Shown here: piece by piece, positions 51,002 to 61,418 of the stretch | How the letters are laid out: each line of letters starts with the position of its first letter | Position numbering within the stretch: position 1 is the first letter of the stretch | From: Rhizobium hidalgonense | GTDB taxonomy: Bacteria; Pseudomonadota; Alphaproteobacteria; Rhizobiales; Rhizobiaceae | Assembly: GCF_002914525.1 (NCBI RefSeq) | Contig: NZ_LODW01000127.1 | Span: 1 to 64,000 of the forward strand | Reading direction: 5' to 3' | Length of the DNA: 64,000 bases | The notes under the pieces: model-generated | Seen by the model: the letters and a program-made list of their open reading frames with translations, nothing else | What the model was told of the DNA's origin: nothing | Databases searched by the model: none | Program-made: the position numbers and the translations under genes

Positions 51002-51742
51002 ATGAGCAGCATGCAGTTGCGTACCTTGACGGTCGCCGTATCGATGGTAATTGCCGGCGCCGCCATGGCGCAGGAGGGCGGCGGGACGACCCGCTTTATT
51101 CTGGCGGCGAGCTGGCAGCCGGCCTTTTGCCAGACGAACCAGAAGAAAGCTGAATGCGCCAGCCAGACCGGCGAGCGCCCCGATGCGACGAATTTTTCGC
51201 TGCACGGGCTCTGGCCGATGCGGCAGGATTATTGCGGCGTGAGCGCCGAGCAGAAGGCTGCCGACAAGGACGGCAAGTGGAACACATTGCCTGAGGTGAC
51301 GCTTTCGGCCGAGACGCAGGCGGCGCTGTCCAAGGCGATGCCCGGCACACAATCCGGCCTGGAACGGCATGAATGGACGAAGCACGGCACCTGTACGAAA
51401 ATGAGCGCCGAAGATTATTTCGGCGTCGGGGTGCATCTTCTGGGCGCGCTCAACACCTCGGCCGTGCGCGATCTCTTCGCCGCCAATATCGGCAAGCCGG
51501 TTAAGGCCGAGGCAATCAAGGCGGCTTTCGACAAGAGCTTCGGCCCTGGTGCCGGCGATCGCGTCAAGATGAGCTGCCGGCGGGCCGGCAATGTCAAAAT
51601 GGTCAGCGGGTTGACGATCGGGCTTTCTGAAGCCGCCGGGGCGGCGTCGGCGAAAAGCGCCGGCCTTGCGGATCTGATCCAGGGCGCGGGAAAAACGACG
51701 TTCGGCTGCGACGAGGGCGTCGTCGACGCTGCGGGCTTCTGA
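51002..51742 (+). CDS. ribonuclease T2, secreted
   Basis: The 246-residue protein has a signal peptide (LRTLTVAVSMVIAGAAMAQ, cleavage near 24) and both RNase T2 catalytic segments: FSLHGLWP with H68, and HEWTKHGTC with H123, E124, K127, H128. It degrades RNA in the periplasm or outside the cell, supplying phosphate and nucleosides. Cysteines expected for the family disulfides are present. ATG 51002 follows GGGGG. The long open frame upstream is not coding. Confidence 0.93.
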   Translation: MSSMQLRTLTVAVSMVIAGAAMAQEGGGTTRFILAASWQPAFCQTNQKKAECASQTGERPDATNFSLHGLWPMRQDYCGVSAEQKAADKDGKWNTLPEVTLSAETQAALSKAMPGTQSGLERHEWTKHGTCTKMSAEDYFGVGVHLLGALNTSAVRDLFAANIGKPVKAEAIKAAFDKSFGPGAGDRVKMSCRRAGNVKMVSGLTIGLSEAAGAASAKSAGLADLIQGAGKTTFGCDEGVVDAAGF

Positions 51743-51840
51743 CCGGAAATCCTGCCTAAACCGGGTTTCGGCGTTGCCCGCAGGCGCTGTTTCGCCTACA
51801 TAGCGGCACAATCGAAGTTTCCCGCCCGGAGCAGCGCAGC

Positions 51841-53490
<1,650 letters not shown>

Positions 53491-53514
53491 TCGCAGCCGT
53501 TTTTGCAGTCGAGA

Positions 53515-53541
53515 AGCCCCGGTTCGGCCGGGGCTTTTTTT
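53515..53541 (+). terminator. ettA terminator
   Basis: AGCCCCGG (53515-53522) pairs with CCGGGGCT (53528-53535), loop TTCGG, then T6. Confidence 0.92.
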
Positions 53542-53618
53542 GTATTCCCGCTGTCGCAATTTGAGCAGGCAATTTCGCTCAAGTGCGAATTGTCGCTTGT
53601 CACCGTAATCCAAATCAC

Positions 53619-53634
53619 ATAAAGATATCTTTAT
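53619..53634. promoter_or_regulatory. SahR-type operator upstream of the regulator/metF pair
   Basis: ATAAAGATATCTTTAT, a perfect 16-bp palindrome, ends 18 bp before the start of the ArsR-methyltransferase gene and is identical to the core of the metH site (15765-15780). Its position implies autoregulation and co-regulation of metF. Confidence 0.8.
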
Positions 53635-53652
53635 ATCTTGATTGGACTAGAG

Positions 53653-54678
53653 ATGAGCGAACCCTTGAAGCTAGGACTGGATGGCCTGGTGGACGTCATG
53701 AAGGCGGCCGGCGAGCCCACGCGCCTGCGTCTTCTGGCGCTTCTCGACGGCGGCGACCTCACGGTGACCGATCTTACCGAAATTCTCGGCCAATCCCAGC
53801 CTCGCATCTCCCGGCATTTGAAGCTGCTCGGCGAGGCCGAACTGATCGAACGCTACCAGGAAGGCGCCTGGGCCTATTTCCGCCTCAAGCAGGACGGCAA
53901 GGCGGCCATGCTGGTGCGGGCATTGCTCAAGCATGTCTCCGAAAACGATCCGACCGTGCTTCGCGACGGCGAACGGCTGTCGCAGGTTAAGCGTCAGCGG
54001 GCCGAGCGGGCACAGGCCTATTTCAGCCGCAACGCGGCGGAATGGGACGAGCTTCGCCGCCTGCATGCCGCCGATGAAGAGGTCGACGCCGCCGTCATCC
54101 GGCTGCTCGGCAGCCAGCCGATCGATTCGCTGCTCGATCTCGGCACCGGCACCGGCCGCATCCTCGAGCTTTTGTCGGGGTTCTACCGCCGGGCGATCGG
54201 CGTCGATGCCAGCCGCGACATGCTAAGCGTGGCGCGCGCCAATCTCGACAAATCCCGCATCACCAAGGCCACCGTGCGCCACGCCGATATCCTCAACCTG
54301 CCGTTCGAAGGCCAGGATTTCGACCTGGTGACGATCCATCAGGTACTGCATTTCTTCGACCAGCCGGAGATTGCGATCGCCGAAGCGGCGCGCATGCTGC
54401 GGCCGGGCGGCAGGCTCGTGGTCATCGACCTTGCGCCGCACACGCTCGAATATCTCCGCGACGAGCATGCGCATGTCCGTCTCGGTTTTTCGCACCAGGC
54501 GATATCCGACTGGCTGCACAGGGCCGGGCTCGACGTCGAGCAGGTCGTCGATCTTCATCCGGGTCAGCAGAGCGGGCAGGGGTTGACGGTCACCGTCTGG
54601 CTCGCGCGCGATCCGAGGCGCCTCATGGCTTCGCAACTAAGCGAAGGCGCCGAACCTACATTTGCCGGGAGAGTATGA
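53653..54678 (+). CDS. sahR: SahR-type ArsR regulator with SAM-methyltransferase domain
   Basis: The 341-residue protein combines an ArsR winged helix (about 8-90: MKAAGEPTRLRLLALLDGGDLTVTDLTEILGQSQPRISRHLKLLGEAELIERYQEGAWAYFRL) with a class I methyltransferase domain (about 145-280; LLDLGTGTGRILELL, DFDLVTIHQVLHFF, RMLRPGGRLVVIDLAP). SahR regulators of Proteobacteria have this design; their methylase-like domain senses S-adenosylhomocysteine and they repress SAM-cycle genes. Its operator also precedes metH. metF begins one base after its stop. The gene symbol rests on architecture and operator/target match. Confidence 0.85.
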   Translation: MSEPLKLGLDGLVDVMKAAGEPTRLRLLALLDGGDLTVTDLTEILGQSQPRISRHLKLLGEAELIERYQEGAWAYFRLKQDGKAAMLVRALLKHVSENDPTVLRDGERLSQVKRQRAERAQAYFSRNAAEWDELRRLHAADEEVDAAVIRLLGSQPIDSLLDLGTGTGRILELLSGFYRRAIGVDASRDMLSVARANLDKSRITKATVRHADILNLPFEGQDFDLVTIHQVLHFFDQPEIAIAEAARMLRPGGRLVVIDLAPHTLEYLRDEHAHVRLGFSHQAISDWLHRAGLDVEQVVDLHPGQQSGQGLTVTVWLARDPRRLMASQLSEGAEPTFAGRV

Positions 54679-54679
54679 C

Positions 54680-55582
54680 ATGGCTTTGAATAACGAGGAA
54701 CGCGGCCGCAATATCGGGATTTCCTTCGAATTCTTTCCGCCGAAATCGGAAGAGATGGAGGGCCAGCTCTGGCAGACGGTCAGCGAACTGCAGGATTGGG
54801 ATCCGGATTTCGTCTCGGTGACCTATGGGGCCGGCGGCACCACCAAGGCGCCGACGCTGACTGCCGTCACACGGTTCCTGTCGCAGACGCCGCTTGCCAC
54901 CGCCTCGCACCTGACCTGCGTCGGCGCGACGAAGGAAGAGACGCATCAGATGATCGAGACCTTCCGCAAGGTCGGCGTGACGCATTTCGTGGCGTTGCGC
55001 GGCGATGCGCCCGGAGGCGCAGGCGCGCCCTACCAGCCGCATCCCGGCGGCTACGCCAATGCGGCGGAGTTGGTGGCTGGCCTCAAGGCGATCAGTGATT
55101 TCGAGATTTCGGTCTCCGCCTATCCTGAAAAACACCCGGAGAGCCGCGATACGGCTGCCGATATCGACATGCTCAAGCGCAAGGCCGATAATGGCGCCGA
55201 CCGGGCGCTGACGCAGTTCTTCTTCGACAACGACAATTTCGAGCGCTACCTGGAGAAGGTGCGCGCTGCCGGCATCTCGATCCCGATTGTGCCGGGTATC
55301 ATGCCGATCCAGAACCTGACGCAGTTGAAGCGTTTCGCCGGTGCCTGCGGCACGATCATCCCGGCCTTTCTCGACGAGCGCTTCGCCGGCTTCGACGACA
55401 AGCCCGAAGAACGGGCGAAGGTCGCAGCCGATGTCGCCGCCGAGCAGATCGACGATCTCGTCCGGCGGGGCCTTCATGAGTTCCATCTCTATACAATGAA
55501 CCGTTCGCCGCTGGTTTCCGCTGTGCTCGACAATCTCGGTCTCTCGCGGCGGGCGGCGAAAAGTGCGGGCGCGGCCGCCTGA
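54680..55582 (+). CDS. metF: 5,10-methylenetetrahydrofolate reductase
   Basis: The 300-residue FAD enzyme has the MTHFR barrel marks: ISFEFFPPKSEEME at the start (catalytic Glu), DFVSVTYGAGGTT, ASHLTCVGATKEE, HFVALRGDAPGG and FFFDNDNFERYL. It makes 5-methyl-THF, the methyl donor for the MetH encoded at 15823. ATG 54680 is one base past the regulator stop, with GGGAGAG upstream. Regulator and enzyme thus form one autoregulated operon. Confidence 0.96.
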   Translation: MALNNEERGRNIGISFEFFPPKSEEMEGQLWQTVSELQDWDPDFVSVTYGAGGTTKAPTLTAVTRFLSQTPLATASHLTCVGATKEETHQMIETFRKVGVTHFVALRGDAPGGAGAPYQPHPGGYANAAELVAGLKAISDFEISVSAYPEKHPESRDTAADIDMLKRKADNGADRALTQFFFDNDNFERYLEKVRAAGISIPIVPGIMPIQNLTQLKRFAGACGTIIPAFLDERFAGFDDKPEERAKVAADVAAEQIDDLVRRGLHEFHLYTMNRSPLVSAVLDNLGLSRRAAKSAGAAA

Positions 55583-55603
55583 TCTTTCGAGTTCAAAAGT
55601 GAA

Positions 55604-55637
55604 AAGCGCATGTCGGGCGGGACATGCGCTTTTTTTA
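55604..55637 (+). terminator. metF terminator
   Basis: AAGCGCATGTC (55604-55614) pairs with GACATGCGCTT (55621-55631), loop GGGCGG, followed by TTTTTATT. Confidence 0.93.
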
Positions 55638-55698
55638 TTGGCGGATTGATCAGGGGAGTTCAGGTACTACCAGTCATTACGCCTCGGTATCGGCCGGC

Positions 55699-55776
55699 TC
55701 AGATGAAGAGCATGGACAAGACGAAAGCAAACGCTGCACTGACCAACAGAACATTCAAGGATTGCGTGAGTCCCAT
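55699..55776 (-). CDS. 25-residue single-pass membrane peptide
   Basis: On the minus strand ATG 55776 is preceded by GAGGAG with six bases spacing, an ideal ribosome site, and opens a 25-codon frame ending at 55699: short polar start (MGLTQS) then a hydrophobic stretch LNVLLVSAAFAFVLSMLFI that spans a membrane once. Too short for normal gene calling. Small membrane peptides of this kind often bind and tune a larger membrane protein. No partner is adjacent; the next minus-strand gene upstream starts at 56946. Confidence 0.65.
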   Translation of the reverse strand: MGLTQSLNVLLVSAAFAFVLSMLFI

Positions 55777-56040
55777 GTCTGTCTCCTCGCGTTAACCGGT
55801 CGATATTATGTCTGAAATATGTCGGTTGGAAAGCGAATTCTATGCTGCGCTGCAGAAGGGCGCGGTGGATAAGTCGAACAGCATTTCCGCAAGTAATTGA
55901 AATCAATATGTAATTATCGCGAAATTTTTGTTCACAATTTTTAACGTGGCGTTAAATCCGGCGATCACAGATTTACCTATGCGCCTAAAACATGGCCGGC
56001 GCGCAAGCGGTTGAAAATATAGGGAAACTGCAACCGACTT
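55777..56040. other. 264-bp AT-rich intergenic region
   Basis: Contains the upstream region of the 25-residue peptide gene; no clear -35/-10 pair or other gene recognised. The segment 55900-55980 is AT-rich relative to the surroundings. Confidence 0.35.
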
Positions 56041-56946
56041 TCAGGCGGTGCGTATCAGCACGCGATAGGCGCGGCCATCGAGAATGACGAGTCCGAAACC
56101 GATCAGCGCCATGCCGGCGAGTTCGCCGAGTGCCAGCCTTTCGCCAAGGAATAGCACGCCGAGGAGGATGGCGCTCGGCGGCACCAGCAGGGTGACGAGC
56201 GAGGCGTTGGTGGCACCGGCTGCCGCCATGATCCGGAAATAGAGAATATAGGCGAATGCGGTCGATACCAGCGCCAGCGCCAGGATGGCGAGGAGAATAT
56301 CGACTTCCGGCAAGGGGAGCGTCCAGGGACGATCGGCCAGCAGCGATAGCGGCAAAGTGATCAGTGAGGAGGCGGTCAGCTGGCCGGCGGCGGTGACCGG
56401 GGCGGGAATAGTCTTGAAACGTTTGCCGTAAGTGGCGGCGAAACCGTAAGAGATGGCGGCCAGTACCGGTAGAAGCAGCGCCCAGAGCGGCGCCTCGCCA
56501 CCGGCCGAGATGCCGGGGCCGATCAGCACGATCGTTCCGGCCAGGCCGACGAGGCAGCCGGCGATTTTTGCCGACGACAGCTTTTCGTCTGACGTGAAAT
56601 AATTGGCGATGAGCACGGTCCAGATCGGCGTCGTCGCGTTCAGGATCGCCGCGAGGCCGGCGCCGATGCGGGTCTGGCCGAAGAAGATCAGCGCATGCGG
56701 CAGGGCATTGTTGATCAGCCCGAGGATCAGGAATTCACGCCAGCGGGCCTTGAGGATCGAATAGATGTCGAAACGGCCGGCGATATAGAGATGCAGCGCC
56801 AGGGCTGCAAGCAGCAGCCTGAGGAAGACGAGGGTCAGTGGCGGCACATGCTGGACGGCGATGCTGGCAAAGAAGAAGGAGCCGCCCCAGATCAGGCCGA
56901 GCAGGACCAGCAGGCTCCAGGTCCAGGCATTCATCCTGCTGTCCAT
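56041..56946 (-). CDS. EamA/DMT-superfamily transporter
   Basis: The 301-residue protein has ten predicted helices in two EamA halves, starting WTWSLLVLLGLIWGGSFFFASIAV and ending MALIGFGLVILDGRAY. Probable exporter of an amino acid or metabolite, like RhtA-group proteins. ATG 56946 is preceded by GGAGGAA; ATG 56964 upstream has none. Separate from the EamA gene at 48939 and not in an obvious operon. Confidence 0.87.
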   Translation of the reverse strand: MDSRMNAWTWSLLVLLGLIWGGSFFFASIAVQHVPPLTLVFLRLLLAALALHLYIAGRFDIYSILKARWREFLILGLINNALPHALIFFGQTRIGAGLAAILNATTPIWTVLIANYFTSDEKLSSAKIAGCLVGLAGTIVLIGPGISAGGEAPLWALLLPVLAAISYGFAATYGKRFKTIPAPVTAAGQLTASSLITLPLSLLADRPWTLPLPEVDILLAILALALVSTAFAYILYFRIMAAAGATNASLVTLLVPPSAILLGVLFLGERLALGELAGMALIGFGLVILDGRAYRVLIRTA

Positions 56947-57089
56947 GCCGGTTCCTCCACGCAAGGCCGCTTCGCCGCCCTATCGTCTGCCGATAATGGG
57001 CGGCGATTCTTCACCACTATGTTTAGGGCAGACTGCGGCCAGCGCCACCCGTTTCTTGCGAAGCGGGCAGCGGTGCGACATCCGTGGGA

Positions 57090-58307
57090 TCAGAGGGCGT
57101 TGAGCAGGGCAGGCGTCGCCCAGCCGTCGGCCGGAATGCCGAGACGCTGCTGTTCCTTCTGGATCGCGACGCGCGTGCCGGAGCCGAGGATGCCGTCGAT
57201 CTCGCCGACATCATGACCGAGCGACTGCAGCTTGGTCTGCAGCGTCTTCATCTGGTCGTTGGCGAGCCCCTGTTCCGGCACACCCTTGAGATAGGTCGGA
57301 GCGCCGGAAAGCCGGGTCCCGAAATAGGCGGCCGAGGTCGTGTAGATGAACGACTTGTTCCATTCGAGATAGATTTTGAAATTCGGGTAGGCGATGAAGG
57401 CCGGTCCCATGCGGCCCTGCGGCAGCACGAGGTCGCCTTCGAGGTTGCCGAAGGCGGTATTGCCGTCGCGCGGCTTGACGCCGAGCGCGAACCATTCGCC
57501 TGCCTTCATCGTGCCGCCGAGGCCGGATTTCTCCCAGGGCAGATTATCGGGCAGGGTGACTTCCTGCAGCCAGGGCTGGCCGCGCTCGAAGCCGAGATGC
57601 TGGATGAATTTCGCCGCCGTCAGGATGGCGTCCGGGCCGCTCTGCTTCAGGCGGACATGGCCGTCGCCATCGCCGTCCATGCCATAGGCGATGATGTCGC
57701 GCGGCAGCATCTGAACCTGGCCGATCTCGCCCGCCCAGGCGCCGGTATTGGTGGCGGGGTCGAGATCGCCGTGCTGGACCATCTCGATGAGGGCGATCAG
57801 CTGCGGGCGGAAAAGCTCCGGGCGGCGGCAGTCATGCGACAGCGTCACCAGGGCATTGCGGGTGTTGAAATCGCCCTGGACAGCGCCGAAATCGGTTTCC
57901 ATCGCCCAGAAGGCGGTGATGACGCCGGAGGGAACGCCGAATTCCTGCTCGGCGCGGGCAAAGACGTCGGCATATTGCTTCATCTTCTGGCGGCCGATGT
58001 CGAGGCGGGCCTGGCTGACGGTGCGCTGGGAGAATTCGAGGAAGGTCTGTTTGAAGACGCCCTGGGCCCGATCCCGGCTGAGGACCTTGGGGTCGATCTC
58101 GGCGCCGGCAAGGGCCGCGTCGGCGGCTGCAGCACTTGCGCCGGTGGCAACCGCATCTTTCTTGACGCCGTCAAGGAAGGCGGAAAGATCGCCGCCGCAA
58201 GGCGCGGCCGGGGCTGAGTCCGGCGCCTGCTGGGCGGCCGCGCCGCCGGCGAGGGCGAGGGCAAACAGAAGGGCGAGTGCAGAGCGGCTTGCGAGCGAGC
58301 GGTGCAT
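57090..58307 (-). CDS. lytic murein transglycosylase (MltB family)
   Basis: The 405-residue protein has a signal peptide (about 1-26), an SLT_2/MltB catalytic domain (about 40-330; the catalytic Glu lies in TAFWAMETDFGAVQGDF, near 140, and the fold continues through AGEIGQVQMLPRDIIAYGMDGDGDGHVRL), and a C-terminal peptidoglycan-binding domain (about 345-405: LQTKLQSLGHDVGEIDGILGSGTRVAIQKEQQRLG). It cleaves glycan strands to 1,6-anhydro products during wall remodelling. ATG 58307 follows AAGGAC. A GH25 lysozyme gene lies 81 bp upstream on the same strand. Confidence 0.92.
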   Translation of the reverse strand: MHRSLASRSALALLFALALAGGAAAQQAPDSAPAAPCGGDLSAFLDGVKKDAVATGASAAAADAALAGAEIDPKVLSRDRAQGVFKQTFLEFSQRTVSQARLDIGRQKMKQYADVFARAEQEFGVPSGVITAFWAMETDFGAVQGDFNTRNALVTLSHDCRRPELFRPQLIALIEMVQHGDLDPATNTGAWAGEIGQVQMLPRDIIAYGMDGDGDGHVRLKQSGPDAILTAAKFIQHLGFERGQPWLQEVTLPDNLPWEKSGLGGTMKAGEWFALGVKPRDGNTAFGNLEGDLVLPQGRMGPAFIAYPNFKIYLEWNKSFIYTTSAAYFGTRLSGAPTYLKGVPEQGLANDQMKTLQTKLQSLGHDVGEIDGILGSGTRVAIQKEQQRLGIPADGWATPALLNAL

Positions 58308-58388
58308 GGATGCGGTCCTTATATCAAACAGATTGCCGTCGCTTTCACAGAGGAATGTGACGGAAGCAAGAAACATTGCAAGACGTTA

Positions 58389-59186
58389 CTAAGAATTTCT
58401 ATCCTTGGAAACGGTCGCGACCCAATTGTTCCAGTTCTTTGCACTGCCGGCAAAGACGTTGATGTCGGTCGGCCCCTTGATGCCGGGAATGACGCCGGTC
58501 GAGGTATATTGCCAGAAGGCCCAGCGGCGGTCGGAATAGGTCACTTCGGGGTGTTTTGCCACCGAGCGGACCCAGAAATGATAATCCTGGAAGTAGCCGG
58601 CGAGATTTTCACGGTGGAAATCGACCGAGGTGTAGATGATCGGACGCTTGCCGTAGTAAGCCTCCAGCCGGTTCATGAAACGCTGCATTTCGGAGCGCAC
58701 CGTTTCCGCGTCGGGGCGGTAGCGGCAGGTCTTCGATTCGGCGTTCCATTCGACGTCGAGCACCGGCGGCAGGCGCATGGCCTCCTTCGGCACGTTGCGG
58801 ATGAACCAGTCGGCCTGCTCGTCGGCCGAAGAGCAGAAATAATAGAAATGATAGGGGGCGTGCGGGATGCCGGCGGCGCGCGCCTCGCGCCAGTATTCGT
58901 CGAAGCGCGGATCGACCCTGTCCTTGCCTTCCGTCGCCTTGATGAAGGCGAAGCCGACGCCGGAATTCCTCACCGTCGCCCAGTCGATATCGCCCTGCCA
59001 TTTGGAGATGTCGATGCCATGGATCGCATTCTGCTGCGGATGCTTTGGGCCGAAGTCCTGAGGATCGGTGTCCTTGAAGCGCGTCTTGGGCTTGATCGAT
59101 GCCGTTTCGAGATAGTCATGACCAGAGGAGGTGCAGCCGGCCAGCATGATGGCCAGGGGCAAAACGCAAAACAAAAGCCGGCGCAT
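58389..59186 (-). CDS. GH25-family lysozyme lipoprotein
   Basis: The 265-residue protein has a lipoprotein signal (LLFCVLPLAIMLAGC, lipidated Cys about residue 18) and a GH25 domain: HGIDISKWQGDIDWATVRNSGVGFAFIKATEG with the entry Asp, PYHFYYFCSSADEQADWF, and the catalytic pair in PPVLDVEWNAE, followed by RRWAFWQYTSTG. It hydrolyses peptidoglycan or related glycans. GH25 enzymes are common in phages and Gram-positives; here the lipid anchor places it in the envelope. Confidence 0.9.
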   Translation of the reverse strand: MRRLLFCVLPLAIMLAGCTSSGHDYLETASIKPKTRFKDTDPQDFGPKHPQQNAIHGIDISKWQGDIDWATVRNSGVGFAFIKATEGKDRVDPRFDEYWREARAAGIPHAPYHFYYFCSSADEQADWFIRNVPKEAMRLPPVLDVEWNAESKTCRYRPDAETVRSEMQRFMNRLEAYYGKRPIIYTSVDFHRENLAGYFQDYHFWVRSVAKHPEVTYSDRRWAFWQYTSTGVIPGIKGPTDINVFAGSAKNWNNWVATVSKDRNS

Positions 59187-59311
59187 GGGCGTCCCGTCGT
59201 AACTCGAATGATCTCTTTGCCCCACAGCTTGACCTTCGGAAATGACGAGTCAGCAGAGGATAACCCTCTTTTCACCATATCAACGTAAAAAAACGGTTAG
59301 TTTCAAGTGAA

Positions 59312-59986
59312 TTATGAGCGCTTGCTGATAATCGCCGCCCGCCAGGCATAACCGCCGCCGACGGTTTCAAACACCAATCTTGCGCTGTTTTCATGGGCTT
59401 GCGCTTCCAGGACCTCGCGCATGTCGGGGCGCGGGGTGACGTGGAATTTCGCAAGCCATGACTGCAGCATGCGCCGGAACCAGCCCGGCAGGCCTTCCTG
59501 CTGGCCGAAATCGACGATGTGCAACTGGCCGCCGGGATTGAGTGCGGCGATCGATGCATCGACGGCGCGTTCCCAGTCCGGGATCATCGACAGGGCATAG
59601 GATATCAGGATGCGGTCGAAGCCGCTGACCCCGAATTCGCGCGGGGTGAACGCCGTGGCGTCGGAGACGCGGAATTCCGGGATCGTCGCCTTGGTGGCGA
59701 AGGTCTTGCGGGCCGAAATCAGCATTTCCTGGGAAATGTCGAGGCCGAACAGCTTGGCGGTCGGGAAATGCCTGTGGGCGAAGGCCATGTTGCGGCCGGT
59801 GCCGCAGCCGACCTCGAGCAGGGTGCCGCCGTCCGGCACGTCGAGATTGCGGATCGTGCTGTCGCGGCCGAGAAGGTAATATTTGCGGGTGAGGTCGTAG
59901 ATGTGGCGTTGGTAGCGGTACATGCCATCCATCAGGCTGGCATGTTCGTTGCTCTTTCCTGCCGTCTCGGTACCGACCTTGCTCAC
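59312..59986 (-). CDS. btaB: BtaB, diacylglycerylhomoserine N-methyltransferase
   Basis: The 224-residue class I methyltransferase has motif I LLEVGCGTGRNMAFAHRHFP (about 57-76), motif II region FGVSGFDRILISYALSMIPDW and LNPGGQLHIVDFGQQEGLPGWFR. Its ATG overlaps the btaA stop (ATGA). With BtaA it forms the diacylglyceryl-trimethylhomoserine (DGTS) pathway known in Rhodobacter and Sinorhizobium: three SAM-dependent methylations of diacylglyceryl-homoserine. This betaine lipid replaces phospholipids during phosphate starvation. Confidence 0.93.
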   Translation of the reverse strand: MSKVGTETAGKSNEHASLMDGMYRYQRHIYDLTRKYYLLGRDSTIRNLDVPDGGTLLEVGCGTGRNMAFAHRHFPTAKLFGLDISQEMLISARKTFATKATIPEFRVSDATAFTPREFGVSGFDRILISYALSMIPDWERAVDASIAALNPGGQLHIVDFGQQEGLPGWFRRMLQSWLAKFHVTPRPDMREVLEAQAHENSARLVFETVGGGYAWRAAIISKRS

Positions 59987-61227
59987 GCCTTCTTCCCGTA
60001 AATGTGGAAGCCGCCGTAGATTGCCGAGCGATCGAGCGCCGTCAGTTCACGCGACTTCTCCTCGAAATAATCCCACTGGTCGCGGATCGAGGGTGACAGG
60101 CGGCCTTCGATGATGCTCTTTTCGGCGGCAGTGCGGAAGATCACGCGGGCGCCGTCACGCGCCGTGCGGGTGATTTCCCGCCAGACGTCGTTCAGCTGCT
60201 CGTCCGTCATCCAGTCCTGCGCGTCGAGCAGGATGTAGCGGTCGCGCGAGGCGGCCGGCTCGCGGGCCAGAAGCTCGGTGAAGCTTGCATGATGGACGTT
60301 GACGCGATCGACATTGGCGCGGATCACCTGGTAGTGCTCCGACTTCAGATAAGTCGGCAGCGGGCCTTCCTCTTGCGTGCCATAGCGGCGGCCGAAGGCC
60401 TGCCAGGCGAAATAGTTGTCGCGCATCGGGAAATGACAGGCGAGCTTTTCCAGGCGGTGCTTCAAGACCGGGGCGATCGAATGATCGGCGGCGAGGCTTG
60501 CGAGCTCGTCATATTGCTGCGGCGGGATGCCGAGGCCGAAGAGCGAGCTCTTGCGCCCGGTGATCCAGCGGACCACCGGCTTTTCGAACAGCGGCGCGAT
60601 CTGCTCTTCGAAGAACTGGCGCTGCTCGCGGATCGAGCGGGTCTTGGTCATCTCGCGCAGCTTGACGCCATGCAGGCGGGCAAGAAGGTGGGCTGCGCCG
60701 ATGAAGCGGCCGAGCAGCCCGGTTTCGTAGATGTTGCGGTCGAAGATGGTGACGCGGCGGCGGCCGAACTTGCGGCCGTTCCAATAGCTGCGGGTCGCCT
60801 CGTCGAGCTGGGCGGCGAGATGCTGGTCATAGGCGCGGCTGTTCGACTTCTCGTTCGGCATGGCCAGGAAGCGGACGAGATCGGTATGGCCGGGAAGATG
60901 CTTGAAAGCGGCAAGCTTCAGGCGGTTCAGCGCGATATGGTGCGGGTTGAGATCGACGACGTCGATCGAGGCCGGAGCCTTGGAGAGATAAGCGAGCATG
61001 TTGCAGCCGCCGGAGCCGATGGTGACGATGCGATGGTTGGGCTTCAGCTCCATTGCCTGCATGTCGAGATCCGGATCCTCCCAGATCTGCGGATAAACGA
61101 GGCCGGAGAAGAGAAGGCCGAAGAGACGCTCGGAAAATCCATCCTTCGAAAAAGCCTTGTGGCGGAGAAGGGCGTCCTTGAGTTTCCGGTTCTTGCGGAA
61201 GCCGGCATCCGGTGCAAATTCTGACAT
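59983..61227 (-). CDS. btaA: BtaA, SAM:diacylglycerol 3-amino-3-carboxypropyltransferase
   Basis: The 414-residue protein begins with the BtaA head (LFSGLVYPQIWEDPDLDMQAM), a SAM-binding region VTIGSGGCNMLAYLSKAPASIDVVDLNPHHIALNRLK (about 70-105), and the C-terminal RYILLDAQDWMTDEQLNDVWREI and ARVIFRTAAEKSIIEGRL segments. It makes the ether-linked homoserine lipid that BtaB methylates. ATG 61227 has AAGGTGA upstream. A candidate Pho box on the minus strand lies at 61272-61289. Confidence 0.93.
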   Translation of the reverse strand: MSEFAPDAGFRKNRKLKDALLRHKAFSKDGFSERLFGLLFSGLVYPQIWEDPDLDMQAMELKPNHRIVTIGSGGCNMLAYLSKAPASIDVVDLNPHHIALNRLKLAAFKHLPGHTDLVRFLAMPNEKSNSRAYDQHLAAQLDEATRSYWNGRKFGRRRVTIFDRNIYETGLLGRFIGAAHLLARLHGVKLREMTKTRSIREQRQFFEEQIAPLFEKPVVRWITGRKSSLFGLGIPPQQYDELASLAADHSIAPVLKHRLEKLACHFPMRDNYFAWQAFGRRYGTQEEGPLPTYLKSEHYQVIRANVDRVNVHHASFTELLAREPAASRDRYILLDAQDWMTDEQLNDVWREITRTARDGARVIFRTAAEKSIIEGRLSPSIRDQWDYFEEKSRELTALDRSAIYGGFHIYGKKA

Positions 61228-61271
61228 GAGTCTGTCACCTTTTTAGCGTTCAGGGCGTGTAGCGCGCCACT

Positions 61272-61289
61272 GCTACAGTTTGATGACGT
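61272..61289 (-). promoter_or_regulatory. candidate Pho box upstream of btaA
   Basis: On the minus strand ACGTCAT-CAAA-CTGTAGC matches CTGTCAT-N4-CTGTCAC at five of seven bases in each half with the correct 4-base spacer, 45 bp before the btaA start. PhoB control of btaA is known from Sinorhizobium meliloti. The match is imperfect. Confidence 0.45.
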
Positions 61290-61418
61290 GGGCTGTGGGG
61301 CGCCGTTCTCCGGAAAGATCGCCCTCCCGGTAAAGTGATCGCAATGGCGGCTGTTCTTGGCTGCGGCCTCTTTCCGGCGCCTGTGATTCCTGCTTCTCTC
61401 CCGGTATGGAGGAATGCC

